The notes: generated from the letters alone by a model not told the origin. A stretch of 64,000 nt of DNA from Sinorhizobium psoraleae (GCF_013283645.1 NZ_JABEKV010000005.1:62001-126000); one strand, 5' to 3'. Shown: positions 43,559 to 52,058, counted from the stretch's first letter. Numbers and translations: made by a program.

Positions 43559-43579
43559 TCGGAAAGGCCTTCTTTCCGA
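43559..43579. promoter_or_regulatory. Perfect dyad TCGGAAAG-GCCTT-CTTTCCGA
   Basis: The 8-bp arms are exact around five bases. The dyad lies 128 bp upstream of the double-cupin gene and 54 bp downstream of the IclR gene end. GGAAA/TTTCC arms resemble sites of IclR-type proteins, so it may be the operator of the cupin-EutA operon; a terminator of the IclR gene is the alternative, but no T-run follows. Confidence 0.5.
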
Positions 43580-43632
43580 TCCGAAGTCTGCGCAGCGCTT
43601 GGCGAGCCAGGCGAACGCGCCGAGTGCCTCGC

Positions 43633-44382
43633 TTAGCTGCGGGCGATAGTCTTGGAGATGATGCCGGCACAAAACACGACGCGCTCGGCGACATCCTCGA
43701 TCATTTTCGAATTGGTGCGGGAATCCCTGAGTGTCAGGCTCAGGCTACCGAGGATCTCCGAACGGCTGTCGAAGACGGGCGCTGCCACGCCGGTGACGCC
43801 GGGGGTTACATCGCCAGTCGTACTCACCCAGCCCCGCTGCCTGTGCTCCTTTAGCGCGCCCTTAACTTCCTTCAGGTTCGTGCCGAGGCCGGCGGCAGCA
43901 AACTGTTCCGGTACCAGGCCATAGAACTTGCGCAACTGATGGTCAGGCAGATAGGCAAGAATCCCGAGCGATGCGGCGCCGTGAAGAAGTGACCGCCTGC
44001 GTCCGCGTTCGTAGTTGCTGTGGATCGTGTCCGTGCCGCTTTCCTGATGGACGCAAAGCACGTCGAACCGGTATCGGCGGCAGAGGAGGGCGATGCCACG
44101 GAACTGGCTGGCAAGCTCCTCCATTACCGGGCGCGCCGCCCGGATGAGCACGTCGCCCGTTCGGATCTTGTAATCCAGTTCGACGATCCGCGGCCCGAGC
44201 ATGTAGCCGACAGAAGGCAACGACGTGAGAAGGCCCGCGTCCGTCAGTGTCTTCAGGTAGCGATAGAGCGTCGAACGGGTATAGCCGAGCCGTTCATGCA
44301 TCTCGTCGAAGGTGACGGCAACGGCGTCCTCGCCGCTGTCGAAAAGATCGAGAATTCCGAGCATCTTTTCGTGGCTGTTCAA
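43633..44382 (-). CDS. IclR-family transcriptional regulator (1)
   Basis: A 249-residue regulator with an N-terminal winged helix (VTFDEMHERLGYTRSTLYRYLKTLTDAGLL, about 24-53) and a GAF-like effector domain (LLHGAASLGILAYLP, GVTGVAAPVFDSRSEILGSLSL). The start codon appears to be TTG at 44382 with GGGGGA eight bases upstream; the first ATG is six codons in. It lies between the aldolase gene and the cupin operon, all on the minus strand, and probably controls one or both. Confidence 0.9.
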   Translation of the reverse strand: MNSHEKMLGILDLFDSGEDAVAVTFDEMHERLGYTRSTLYRYLKTLTDAGLLTSLPSVGYMLGPRIVELDYKIRTGDVLIRAARPVMEELASQFRGIALLCRRYRFDVLCVHQESGTDTIHSNYERGRRRSLLHGAASLGILAYLPDHQLRKFYGLVPEQFAAAGLGTNLKEVKGALKEHRQRGWVSTTGDVTPGVTGVAAPVFDSRSEILGSLSLTLRDSRTNSKMIEDVAERVVFCAGIISKTIARS

Positions 44383-44645
44383 GCGGCGGTCCCCCGCAGG
44401 TCAGCAGGAAAGAAGCTGAAAAGAAGGGAAAGTCGCGAAGGCAGACCGATCACGGATGGCGACATCGATACTCGTACTCGAAGCTCAAGAGCCGGCGGGG
44501 CGGCCCGGTTTGCGCGGCGGACCGGGGTTCACCGGTCCGCCAATGTGGGATTCGCGCACATCTTGTGCCAGCCACATGCTTCCTTCAAGCAGCAATTTCT
44601 ACGGCCGGTCGCCCGACCTCATCCTCGTTTCTCAGCGGAGCTTGG

Positions 44646-45419
44646 TCACGCGTTCCACGCTTCGGGGAAGATGCCGTCCCGGATGGCGCCGCGGGCGTAA
44701 TAATTCCAGAGCTTGCGGATGTGATGTCCGCGCCTGAAACCATGGGAGAAGGACTCGATTTCGCCTTCCGTCAGCGGCTTCAGCTTGCCGATAGCGGCGG
44801 CACGATAGGCGGCCTCGGCGTTCTCGACGAGGTGCAGCGAATCGATGAAGACGCCGCGCACCGTTTCGGCGGTAACGATCTGCCCATGTGCGCGAATTTG
44901 CATGGCGTGGTGCGGTCCGAGCGTCGCAACGATACCCCGACCCCTTTCGGCATCGTCCACATGGGCGGGATCCGGATGGACCGGAATACCGCTCTTCCAG
45001 CGGATCGCGTGGTTCTTGAAGGGCAGCAGCGGCACGTCCTCGACAAGCGTGAAGACGTTCGTCACGTCGTGATGGAAGTGTGCGATCGAATTGACGTCCA
45101 CTCGTGCACGATAAATCTCACAATGAAGGAATACTTCGGACGGCGGCTTGATGTCGGTCGGGCCAGACACGACCTTGCCGTCGAGGTCGCAGACCAGGAG
45201 ATCGTCAGGGGATACTTCGGCGCGACTCTTCTCCTGCGGCTGGATCAGAAAGGTGACGCCTCCCGGCAACCGGGCACTGACATGGCCGCTATACTCCAAT
45301 ATTTTCAAGCTGTTGAGCAGCCGCGTACTCATCGCGACATCGAGGCGCAAGGACGCTTCGGATGGCGCGTCCGCTGCCTCCGCGGCCGCCGCACTGTCGC
45401 TCTTCTTATGAACCTGCAT
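44646..45419 (-). CDS. Class II aldolase/adducin-fold protein (2)
   Basis: A 257-residue zinc-dependent aldolase-fold protein with Glu95 (PSEVFLHCE), His114 and His116 (IAHFHHDV) and His178 (IRAHGQIV) as probable ligands. Only distantly similar to the copy at 36969, with an Ala/Glu-rich N-terminal extension of about 25 residues. GGAGG precedes the ATG. A strong dyad operator lies directly upstream of the ribosome-binding site. The closest functional guess is a decarboxylase/aldolase acting on an aromatic acid derivative. Confidence 0.82.
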   Translation of the reverse strand: MQVHKKSDSAAAAEAADAPSEASLRLDVAMSTRLLNSLKILEYSGHVSARLPGGVTFLIQPQEKSRAEVSPDDLLVCDLDGKVVSGPTDIKPPSEVFLHCEIYRARVDVNSIAHFHHDVTNVFTLVEDVPLLPFKNHAIRWKSGIPVHPDPAHVDDAERGRGIVATLGPHHAMQIRAHGQIVTAETVRGVFIDSLHLVENAEAAYRAAAIGKLKPLTEGEIESFSHGFRRGHHIRKLWNYYARGAIRDGIFPEAWNA

Positions 45420-45429
45420 GAGTTCCTCC

Positions 45430-45456
45430 GTGAGATAGAATAAATCTCACATTATA
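45430..45456 (-). promoter_or_regulatory. Promoter -10 box and operator GTGAGAT-N7-ATCTCAC of the aldolase gene
   Basis: Read on the minus strand, TATAAT (45456-45451) is a perfect -10 box and is followed at once by GTGAGAT-N7-ATCTCAC (45450-45430), a dyad with exact 7-bp arms that ends just before GGAGG. A repressor bound there would cover the transcription start. The left part TAATGTGAGATT is shared with 38836-38850. Confidence 0.65.
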
Positions 45457-45523
45457 CGACTTCTTTGTTTTCGCAAGCGCGTCGGAGCGTCGGTCACCGG
45501 CCGCGCACAAAGCGCGAGCGGCG

Positions 45524-45841
45524 TCAAACCTCGATCGTTACGTTCTCTCCCTCGATCACCACCTTGTAGGTTTTGACCGGAATCATGCAGGGCGGCGTGA
45601 CCACTTCGCCAGTGCGGACGTCGAACGCGCCGTTGTGGAAGTCGCACTCGATCGTGTGGCCGTCGAGGTAGCCCTCGGAAAGCGATCCCGGGCCGTGCGT
45701 GCACAGGTCGTCGGTAACATAAAACACGCCGTTGACGTTGAAGACGGCGAGGGTGAGGTCGCCTTCCTCAACCCGTATCGCGCTGTCCCAATCGACGTCG
45801 CTCGTGGAACACAGCCTAATTCTGGTGCTTGCCTCGGCCAT
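45524..45841 (-). CDS. Rieske [2Fe-2S] ferredoxin of aromatic oxygenase
   Basis: A 105-residue Rieske ferredoxin with ligands Cys47, His49 (CTHGPG) and Cys66, His69 (CDFHNG). It passes electrons from the reductase (48891) to the oxygenase (46070). The ATG at 45841 is set by AAGGAGGAG; upstream in-frame sequence is promoter DNA. It is divergent from the oxygenase across 228 bp that contain the shared operator at 45921-45940. Confidence 0.92.
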   Translation of the reverse strand: MAEASTRIRLCSTSDVDWDSAIRVEEGDLTLAVFNVNGVFYVTDDLCTHGPGSLSEGYLDGHTIECDFHNGAFDVRTGEVVTPPCMIPVKTYKVVIEGENVTIEV

Positions 45842-45875
45842 TCCTGGCTCCTCCTTCGTTGCGTTGCAGGCCCGC

Positions 45876-45904
45876 TTGACGGGACGGTCATCAGATTGTA
45901 CGTT
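45876..45904 (+). promoter_or_regulatory. Sigma70-like promoter for the Rieske oxygenase operon
   Basis: TTGACG (45876-45881), a 17-base spacer and TACGTT (45899-45904) give a plausible promoter. Its start point would fall near 45911, placing the operator at 45922-45938 at about +11 to +27. Confidence 0.45.
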
Positions 45905-45920
45905 GCTTAAAGAGAAACGG

Positions 45921-45940
45921 CGTTCCGCATAAAGGAACAC
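45921..45940. promoter_or_regulatory. Shared operator, copy A (GTTCC-GCATAAA-GGAAC)
   Basis: A 17-bp dyad GTTCC-N7-GGAAC at 45922-45938, within a 20-bp block identical to the inverse of 59746-59765. It lies just downstream of the predicted start points of both divergent transcripts (ferredoxin and oxygenase), a repressor position. IclR-type regulators encoded at 43633 and 48049 are the best candidate binders. Confidence 0.8.
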
Positions 45941-45944
45941 ACAA

Positions 45945-45972
45945 AAGATACCTGATCGGTCGAGAACGTCAA
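45945..45972 (-). promoter_or_regulatory. Sigma70-like promoter for the Rieske ferredoxin gene
   Basis: On the minus strand TTGACG (45972-45967) is separated by 16 bases from TATCTT (45950-45945). The operator dyad begins 6 bases further on, so binding there would block initiation. Confidence 0.5.
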
Positions 45973-46069
45973 CCCGCAATTCGGAAAAGCCCCGAGGCGG
46001 TCGGAAAAGGGGAGTGGCGGCGCAAATCGACGCACCGCCCAAGCGGTCCGCAACATGGAGGAAGTGAAA

Positions 46070-47356
46070 ATGCTCAGGAAGGAACAGAACGATCTTCTAA
46101 CGCAGTCGGGCCCGGGCACGCCGATGGGCGACATGTTTCGCTGTTATTGGATCCCGGCGTTGCTCGCGGAGGAACTGCCCGACAACGATTGCGCGCCGGT
46201 CCGCGTGAAGCTCCTGAGCGAGCGCCTGCTCGCCTTTCGTGACAGCGAAGGCCGCTACGGGCTGATCGACGAATTCTGCGCCCATCGCGGCGTCTCGCTC
46301 TGGTTCGGGCGCAACGAGCAAGGCGGTCTGCGCTGCCCCTATCACGGCTGGAAATACGACCACACCGGCCAGTGCACCGAAGTGCCTTCCGAGCCGAAGG
46401 AAAGCGGCTACTGCGGCAAGATCAAGCTCAAGTCCTATCCGCTGATCAAGATCGGCGACATCCTGTGGACCTACATGGGGCCGGCTGAAAAGCAGCCGCC
46501 GCATCCCGAATGGGAGTTCGCGCTCGTTCCCTCGGAACAGACTTTCACATCGAAGCGCTGGCAGGAGTGCAACTGGCTGCAGGCGATGGAGGGCGGCATC
46601 GATTCCAGCCACGTATCCTGGCTGCATAGCGGCAATCTCAACAGCGACCCGCTCTTCAAGGGCGCGCGCGGCAACAAGTACAACATGTCGGATGCGAGGC
46701 CCTTCTTCGAGGTAACCGACAGCGCGGGTGGTCTGTTCATCGGTGCCCGACGGAATGCCGAAGAAGGCCATTACTATTGGCGCGTCACACCCTGGGTCAT
46801 GCCGTCCTTCACGATGGTTCCGCCACGCGGCGACCATCCCGTTCATGGTCACTTCTGGATTCCGATCGACGACGAGAACTGCTGGGCCTGGAGCTTCGAC
46901 TATCACCCCGTTCGCGCGCTGACGAAAGAGGAACGCCAGGCGATGATCGACGGCAAGGGCATCCATGTCGCCTATGTGCCTGGAACCTACCGGCCGCTCG
47001 CCAACAAGGACAATGATTACCTCATGGACCGCGAGGCTCAGCGCAAGGGCCTCACCTATTCGGGCGTCGAAGGCATCGCGATGCAGGACGCCTCGCTGCA
47101 GGAAAGCATGGGGCCGATCGTCGATCGCAGCAAGGAAAACCTGGTGTCGACCGACAACGGCATCATCATGGCACGACACCGCCTGCTGAAGGCCGCTCGC
47201 GCATTGCGTGACAAAGGCGTCGTTCCTCCGGGCGTCGATCCGGTTCATCACCGCGTCCGTTCAGCTGCGATCGTGCTGCCGGTCGATAAATCCTATGTCG
47301 ATGTCGCCGACGAGGCGTTGACCGTGATCGAGGGCAAGGCGCAGACCAGCGTTTGA
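46070..47356 (+). CDS. Rieske non-heme iron oxygenase alpha subunit (phthalate 4,5-dioxygenase-like)
   Basis: A 428-residue oxygenase. The Rieske centre uses Cys70, His72 (CAHRG) and Cys89, His92 (CPYHGWKYD). The mononuclear iron site lies in EGGIDSSHVSWLHSG (Asp178 bridging, His181 and His186). There is no beta subunit, as in the phthalate dioxygenase/O-demethylase group, and the large C-terminal domain follows. It hydroxylates or O-demethylates an aromatic acid in the cytoplasm. GGAGG at 46057 sets the ATG at 46070. Exact substrate unknown; the Pht5-like neighbours suggest a phthalate-type acid. Confidence 0.9.
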   Translation: MLRKEQNDLLTQSGPGTPMGDMFRCYWIPALLAEELPDNDCAPVRVKLLSERLLAFRDSEGRYGLIDEFCAHRGVSLWFGRNEQGGLRCPYHGWKYDHTGQCTEVPSEPKESGYCGKIKLKSYPLIKIGDILWTYMGPAEKQPPHPEWEFALVPSEQTFTSKRWQECNWLQAMEGGIDSSHVSWLHSGNLNSDPLFKGARGNKYNMSDARPFFEVTDSAGGLFIGARRNAEEGHYYWRVTPWVMPSFTMVPPRGDHPVHGHFWIPIDDENCWAWSFDYHPVRALTKEERQAMIDGKGIHVAYVPGTYRPLANKDNDYLMDREAQRKGLTYSGVEGIAMQDASLQESMGPIVDRSKENLVSTDNGIIMARHRLLKAARALRDKGVVPPGVDPVHHRVRSAAIVLPVDKSYVDVADEALTVIEGKAQTSV

Positions 47357-47443
47357 GGCGGGGGCCGGGACACGGGATCCCGGCCGCTCAGTCGTCGGGA
47401 TCCGTGTATTCGCCAGCAGCTCGTTCTAATGAGGAGAAATGTC

Positions 47444-47965
47444 ATGCAGCTCGGACTGAGCGAAAGTGCGCGCTTCGCCACCGCGGAGGAAGCACGTTTC
47501 CGTATCGCATACCCGAATTCGCGGCCACGCAAGTCCCGTGTCATCGCTTTGGATGAACCGAGTGTGGCGATGCTGCGCACGCTTGCCGACATGCCCTGGA
47601 GCGGCGCGCATTTCCTGCGTTACGTCAACGCAAAAGGGGCAACCGATTCCCTCCACATGCTGCCGGTCGACGCAGTCCTGGAGGACCTTGAAGGGAAGAG
47701 GGTCAGCCTCGCCGACGAGCTCGCCGATGCCGACATCATCGTCATGGTGACGACAGCCGGTACCGCGGCTGAGGCTGCAGAAGTGATCGGCAACGCCTGT
47801 TTTGTCCGCAACAAGCTGGCGACCGGACTTGTGCGCAACGCCGAGGGTATCTCCGCGGAGGATCTGGCACGCACGCTGACGACCATGCGTCCCTTCGCGG
47901 CGATGCTGGTGGTCTCCAACGGCGACGAATATGTCGGCGAAATGCTGAGTGCGCTTAGGGTTTGA
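47444..47965 (+). CDS. Conserved-looking hypothetical protein in oxygenase operon
   Basis: A 173-residue protein I do not recognise. GAGGAGA lies seven bases before the ATG. The second half has an alternating hydrophobic pattern DADIIVMVTTAGTAAEAAEVIG then MRPFAAMLVVSNGDEYVGEML, suggestive of a Rossmann-like alpha/beta fold. It has no membrane segment, signal peptide or obvious metal site. It lies 87 bp after the oxygenase and 83 bp before an IclR gene, same strand, so it is probably part of the oxygenase system. Confidence 0.75.
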   Translation: MQLGLSESARFATAEEARFRIAYPNSRPRKSRVIALDEPSVAMLRTLADMPWSGAHFLRYVNAKGATDSLHMLPVDAVLEDLEGKRVSLADELADADIIVMVTTAGTAAEAAEVIGNACFVRNKLATGLVRNAEGISAEDLARTLTTMRPFAAMLVVSNGDEYVGEMLSALRV

Positions 47966-48048
47966 GATCGGCAGGGTGGTGATGTGAGACCATGGCAACT
48001 GTGTTATGGACGAGCCGTAACTCTCGCGATGAAACGGACAATCACGCC

Positions 48049-48888
48049 ATGAACGCACCCACCAAACCACCCGCGCGCGGAGGAAAAGGTCCCGCCGGCA
48101 AGCGCAACCGCCTCTCGTCAGTAACGACGGCGATCCGTCTCCTGAAGGCTTTCTCGGAGGACGAGGCCGAGATCGGCGTCAGTGCGCTGGCGCAAAGGCT
48201 GAAGGTCGCAAAGAGCACGGTCCATCGTTTGGCGGTGACGCTCGTAACCGAAGGGTTGCTCGAGCAGAACCCGCAAACGGAACGCTATCGGCTTGGCGTC
48301 GGCCTTTTCGCCCTCGGCACGCTTGTCCGCCGGCGCATGGATCTCTCCAACGAGGCGAGACCCTATCTGTTCGACCTGCGCAAGCTGACGGGCGAAACGA
48401 TCATTCTGGGCATCCCCTCCGACGGCGAGGTGATGCACGTCTATGACCTGGAGAGCCCGCAGGCCCTGGCGATGAAGTCCGATCTCGGCGCGCGCAAGCC
48501 CGCCCATTGCAGTGCCGTCGGGCGTGCGATCTTCGCCTTCGCCCCGGAACCGGCGATTGAGCGGATGCTTGCCGGGCCACTGCAGCGGCGAACGGCGAAG
48601 ACGATTACCGATCCGGTACGCCTGAGGGAGATGCTGGCCGAGGTTCGGGAGCGCGGTTACGCCATCGAGGACGAGGAAAGCGAACCCGGAATCCGCGGCA
48701 TTGCCGCTCCGGTGCGCGATTCGACTGGCGCTGTCGTCGGCGCGGTCGGTATCGCAGGCCCATTGCAGCGGCTGTCTCTCGAGGCGCTTGAAGGCTTTTC
48801 GCCGGCGCTTCTCGAAGCGGTCGCGGCTATTTCATCCCGCCTCGGTTACACGGCGGCTTTTCGAGAGAGATACGACCTAGGGAGTTGA
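48049..48888 (+). CDS. IclR-family transcriptional regulator (2)
   Basis: A 279-residue regulator. A basic N-terminal tail precedes the winged helix VSALAQRLKVAKSTVHRLAVTLVTEGLL and the effector domain (KPAHCSAVGRAIFAFAP, SEPGIRGIAAPVRDSTGAVVGAVGIAGP). ATG 48049 fits family length; an in-frame start at 47992 is less likely. It lies inside the oxygenase operon, 2 bp before the reductase gene, and is a prime candidate for binding the shared operators at 45921 and 59746. Confidence 0.9.
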   Translation: MNAPTKPPARGGKGPAGKRNRLSSVTTAIRLLKAFSEDEAEIGVSALAQRLKVAKSTVHRLAVTLVTEGLLEQNPQTERYRLGVGLFALGTLVRRRMDLSNEARPYLFDLRKLTGETIILGIPSDGEVMHVYDLESPQALAMKSDLGARKPAHCSAVGRAIFAFAPEPAIERMLAGPLQRRTAKTITDPVRLREMLAEVRERGYAIEDEESEPGIRGIAAPVRDSTGAVVGAVGIAGPLQRLSLEALEGFSPALLEAVAAISSRLGYTAAFRERYDLGS

Positions 48889-48890
48889 AC

Positions 48891-49895
48891 ATGCCGGCAA
48901 TTGCACTCAAGGGAAGCGACGTCGAATGGAATTGTGCCGATGGCGACACGATCATGCGCTCGGCGCTGCGCGCGGGCCTCGGCTTTCCCTATGAATGCAA
49001 TGTCGGTTCCTGCGGCAATTGCCGTTTCGATCTTCTCGAGGGTGAGATCGAGGAACTGCGCCCCGATGCGCCAGGTCTCAGCGACCGCGATCGGGAGCGC
49101 GGCCGGCGTCTCGGTTGCCAGGCCCGGCCGCTGACGGACTGCGTCGTAAAGCTCCGGCTGATGCCGCAATATGAAAGTCGCTTCCCGCCGGTTCGGCAGG
49201 AGGCGGAATTGACCGAAGTGCGCGACATCACGCACGACATCCGCGAGTTTCGTTTCCGGCTGGATAAGCCGGCCCGCTTTCTCCCCGGCCAATATGCCCT
49301 GCTGGATCTTCCGGGGGTCGAGGGTAGCCGTGCCTATTCCATGGCCAATACGGAGAACGAGGCGGGCGAGTGGCACTTCCAGATCCGCCGCGTTCCGAAC
49401 GGCGCGGCGACGGGCAAGCTGTTCGACGGTCTCGCCATCGGCGAGCGCATCGGCGTCGATGGTCCCTACGGCATGGCCTATCTGCGGACCGAGTCGGACC
49501 GCGACATCGTCTGTCTTGCCGGCGGTTCCGGTCTTTCGCCGATGATATCGGTTACCCGCGCCGCGGCCGTGTCGCCGCTCCTTGCCGGGTGTCGGCTCGA
49601 CTTCGTCTATGGCGGGCGAACGGCGCGTGATATCTGCGGCAGGGACATGCTGGCCGAACTTCCCGGCTTCGGCTCGAATATCCACTATCATCCGGTCGTC
49701 TCGGGCGCGGACGACGATGATTGGGACGGTCATCGCGGCTTCGTGCACGAGCTTGCGGCAAAGCTTTTCTCCGATCGCCTTCCCGAATGCGAGGTCTATT
49801 TTGCTGGTCCTCCGCTGATGGGGCAGGCGATCCAAAAGATGCTGATTGACCTCGGCGTGCCGCCCGCCCAGGTTCATTTCGACCAGTTCTATTGA
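48891..49895 (+). CDS. Ferredoxin-NAD(P)H reductase of aromatic oxygenase
   Basis: A 334-residue reductase with an N-terminal plant-type [2Fe-2S] domain (Cys36, Cys41, Cys44, Cys76), an FAD domain (RAYSMAN, 147-153) and an NAD(P) domain (CLAGGSGLSPM). The order 2Fe-2S-FAD-NAD is that of benzoate/toluate dioxygenase reductases. It probably feeds the Rieske ferredoxin at 45524, giving a three-component system with an unusual extra iron-sulfur carrier. It starts 2 bp after the IclR gene. Confidence 0.92.
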   Translation: MPAIALKGSDVEWNCADGDTIMRSALRAGLGFPYECNVGSCGNCRFDLLEGEIEELRPDAPGLSDRDRERGRRLGCQARPLTDCVVKLRLMPQYESRFPPVRQEAELTEVRDITHDIREFRFRLDKPARFLPGQYALLDLPGVEGSRAYSMANTENEAGEWHFQIRRVPNGAATGKLFDGLAIGERIGVDGPYGMAYLRTESDRDIVCLAGGSGLSPMISVTRAAAVSPLLAGCRLDFVYGGRTARDICGRDMLAELPGFGSNIHYHPVVSGADDDDWDGHRGFVHELAAKLFSDRLPECEVYFAGPPLMGQAIQKMLIDLGVPPAQVHFDQFY

Positions 49896-49932
49896 CCGGT
49901 GAAAGGCTCGCATCAGAATGCTTGGACATGCA

Positions 49933-50883
49933 ATGAAGCTCCGCCAGCTTGCCTATTTCGTCAAAGTCGTCGAGGTGGGCAACATCACCCGGGCAGCCGA
50001 GCAGCTCAACCTCGCGCAGACCGCGCTTGGTATCCAGATTCGCAATCTCGAGGACGCTCTGCAGATCCAGTTGCTCGATCGCCACTCGCGCGGCGTCAGC
50101 GCAACGCCCGCGGGCATGCTGCTGTACGAGCGCGCCATCGAAATTCTGCAACGGCTCGAGGAAACGCGCCGGGACCTGATCGCACTTGGCGGTGAGCGGC
50201 TGCGCATCAGGTTCGGTGCGACGCCGAGCATTCTAAAGCTGATCGGGACTGAACTGCTCGTTGCCGCCAACGCGCAGCTGCCCGGCATCGCGCTCCATGT
50301 CGTGGAGGAACTGAGCTTCGTGCTTGCCGACGCGCTTGAGCGCGGCGAGCTCGATTATGTGCTTGCTTACGATATCGAGGAGAACGCGGGTATCCGGCGC
50401 GTCGCGCTGATGGAGGAGGATCTCCTCCATGTGTCGGCGCCGAACGGCGGGGAACAGGGTAGCGATATTTCCTTCCGGCAGGCGGTCGCCGGTGATCTCG
50501 CCCTGGTTTCGAACCGCGACATCATCTGGCGGCGGGTGCACGAGACGGCTTCGCGTCTCTCCGTCGACGTCAAGATCACCTACCAGGTCCAATCCAACGA
50601 GGCGATCAAGGCGCTCGTTCTGCATGGCGTGGCGCAAAGCATCATGCCTTACGGGATCGTCGCGGAGGAGATCAAGACGGGCCAGATCATCGGGCGGCGC
50701 GTGGACCGGCCCGCTGTCAAGCGGACGCTGTTTCTCGCTCACCCGGCGCATCGAGGGGTGGCTGACGAAAAGCCTTTCCTCGCGTTCATCGACAAGATGG
50801 TCGACCGCCTGGTGGCTGAGGTCGGGCCTTACGCGCACCCGATCGATCGGCTGGTTCCCGCCGAGCAAGCGTATTCTCTTTGA
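49933..50883 (+). CDS. LysR-family transcriptional regulator
   Basis: A 316-residue regulator starting MKLRQLAYFVKVVEVGNITRAAEQLNLAQTALGIQIRNLE, a variant of the LysR domain like that of Cbl/NAC-type regulators. The effector domain begins LRIRFGATPSILKLIG. It follows the reductase by 37 bp on the same strand and precedes a Pht5-like gene. An in-frame ATG at 49918 exists, but the family start fits 49933. Confidence 0.9.
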   Translation: MKLRQLAYFVKVVEVGNITRAAEQLNLAQTALGIQIRNLEDALQIQLLDRHSRGVSATPAGMLLYERAIEILQRLEETRRDLIALGGERLRIRFGATPSILKLIGTELLVAANAQLPGIALHVVEELSFVLADALERGELDYVLAYDIEENAGIRRVALMEEDLLHVSAPNGGEQGSDISFRQAVAGDLALVSNRDIIWRRVHETASRLSVDVKITYQVQSNEAIKALVLHGVAQSIMPYGIVAEEIKTGQIIGRRVDRPAVKRTLFLAHPAHRGVADEKPFLAFIDKMVDRLVAEVGPYAHPIDRLVPAEQAYSL

Positions 50884-51008
50884 GCAAGCCAATAGGTTTT
50901 ATCTTGGACATTTGACGGCGCGCATTCGATGATCGGCGCAAATTGGATGTGAAAAGGGCGGGAAACGGTGGAGGAGCCGTCCGGGATTTTCGCTTGTAAG
51001 TCGCGGGC

Positions 51009-52058
51009 TTGCGCTCGGCCAACCCAAGCTTTCCTGTCCCCGGTATTGCTAGGGAGACTATTCTGACTTCGTCGCTTCGTTTGTCGTTCGGTTGCTGGAA
51101 CTACGACCGGACACGCCCCCTCATGGACAGAACGGTCGCGCCCGATGGGATCGATCTCGTCTATCTCAACATGCCCGTGGAAGAGACTTTCTTTCGCATG
51201 CTGCGGCATCGTGAATTCGACATCGCCGAGATGTCGCTTTCGTCCTACGTCATGTCCTGCTTTGCCGAGACACGTCCTTTCGTGGCGATCCCGGTCTTTC
51301 CGTCCCGTTATTTCAGACATTCGTCGATCTACGTGAATGCCGCGGCCGGCATTCGGGAGCCGAAGGACCTGATCGGCAAACGCGTCGGAACGCCCGAGTA
51401 TCAGATGACCGCCCCGGTTTGGATACGCGGCATCCTTTCCGACGAGTACGGCGTCAAGGTCGATGACGTCACCTATTATGCCGGCGGTGAGGAGCAGCCG
51501 AACCGGCCGGAAAAGCTGCCGCTCGATCTGCCAAGTCACATCCGCGTCAACCGCATCGGCCCGACGCAGACGCTATCGGCCATGCTGCGCGACGGCGAGA
51601 TCGACGCGCTCTACACAGCGCGAAAGCCTTCTTCCTACGAGGGACCGGCCGGCCGTGTCCGGCGTCTGTTCGAGAACTTCGTCGAGATCGAGCGGAGCTA
51701 TTTCAAGCGGACCAGCATCTTTCCGATCATGCACACGATCGTCATTCGGCGGGAAGTCTATGAGGCGAATCGCTGGATCGCACAATCGCTCTACAAGGCC
51801 TTTGCCGAAGCGCAGGCGCGCGTCTACCGCGAACTCGAAGAGACGGCGGCATTGAAGGTCATGTTGCCCTGGTTGAACGCGCACGTCGAGGAAGCGCGTC
51901 GACTGATGGGCGACGATTACTGGAGCTACGGTTTCAAGCAGAATCGGGAGACACTCGAGACATTCCTCCGCTACTCCTACGAGCAGGGACTGTCGAAGAG
52001 AAAGCTTTGCGCGGAGGAAATCTTCGCGCCGGAGACGATGGAGAGCTTCGTCATCTAA
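51009..52058 (+). CDS. 4,5-dihydroxyphthalate decarboxylase-like / PBP-like protein (2)
   Basis: Second member of the signal-less Pht5-like family: LRLSFGCWNYDRTRPLMD, FDIAEMSLSSYVMS, GIREPKDLIGKRVGTPEYQ, IRGILSDEYGVKVDD, IFPIMHTIVIRREV. The first possible standard codon is TTG at 51009 (349 residues). Homology starts near codon 22, and AGGGAG at 51051-51056 points to a non-standard CTG at 51063, so the start is uncertain. It ends the plus-strand oxygenase gene group and is followed by a strong hairpin. Decarboxylase or binding role unproven. Confidence 0.78.
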   Translation: MRSANPSFPVPGIARETILTSSLRLSFGCWNYDRTRPLMDRTVAPDGIDLVYLNMPVEETFFRMLRHREFDIAEMSLSSYVMSCFAETRPFVAIPVFPSRYFRHSSIYVNAAAGIREPKDLIGKRVGTPEYQMTAPVWIRGILSDEYGVKVDDVTYYAGGEEQPNRPEKLPLDLPSHIRVNRIGPTQTLSAMLRDGEIDALYTARKPSSYEGPAGRVRRLFENFVEIERSYFKRTSIFPIMHTIVIRREVYEANRWIAQSLYKAFAEAQARVYRELEETAALKVMLPWLNAHVEEARRLMGDDYWSYGFKQNRETLETFLRYSYEQGLSKRKLCAEEIFAPETMESFVI

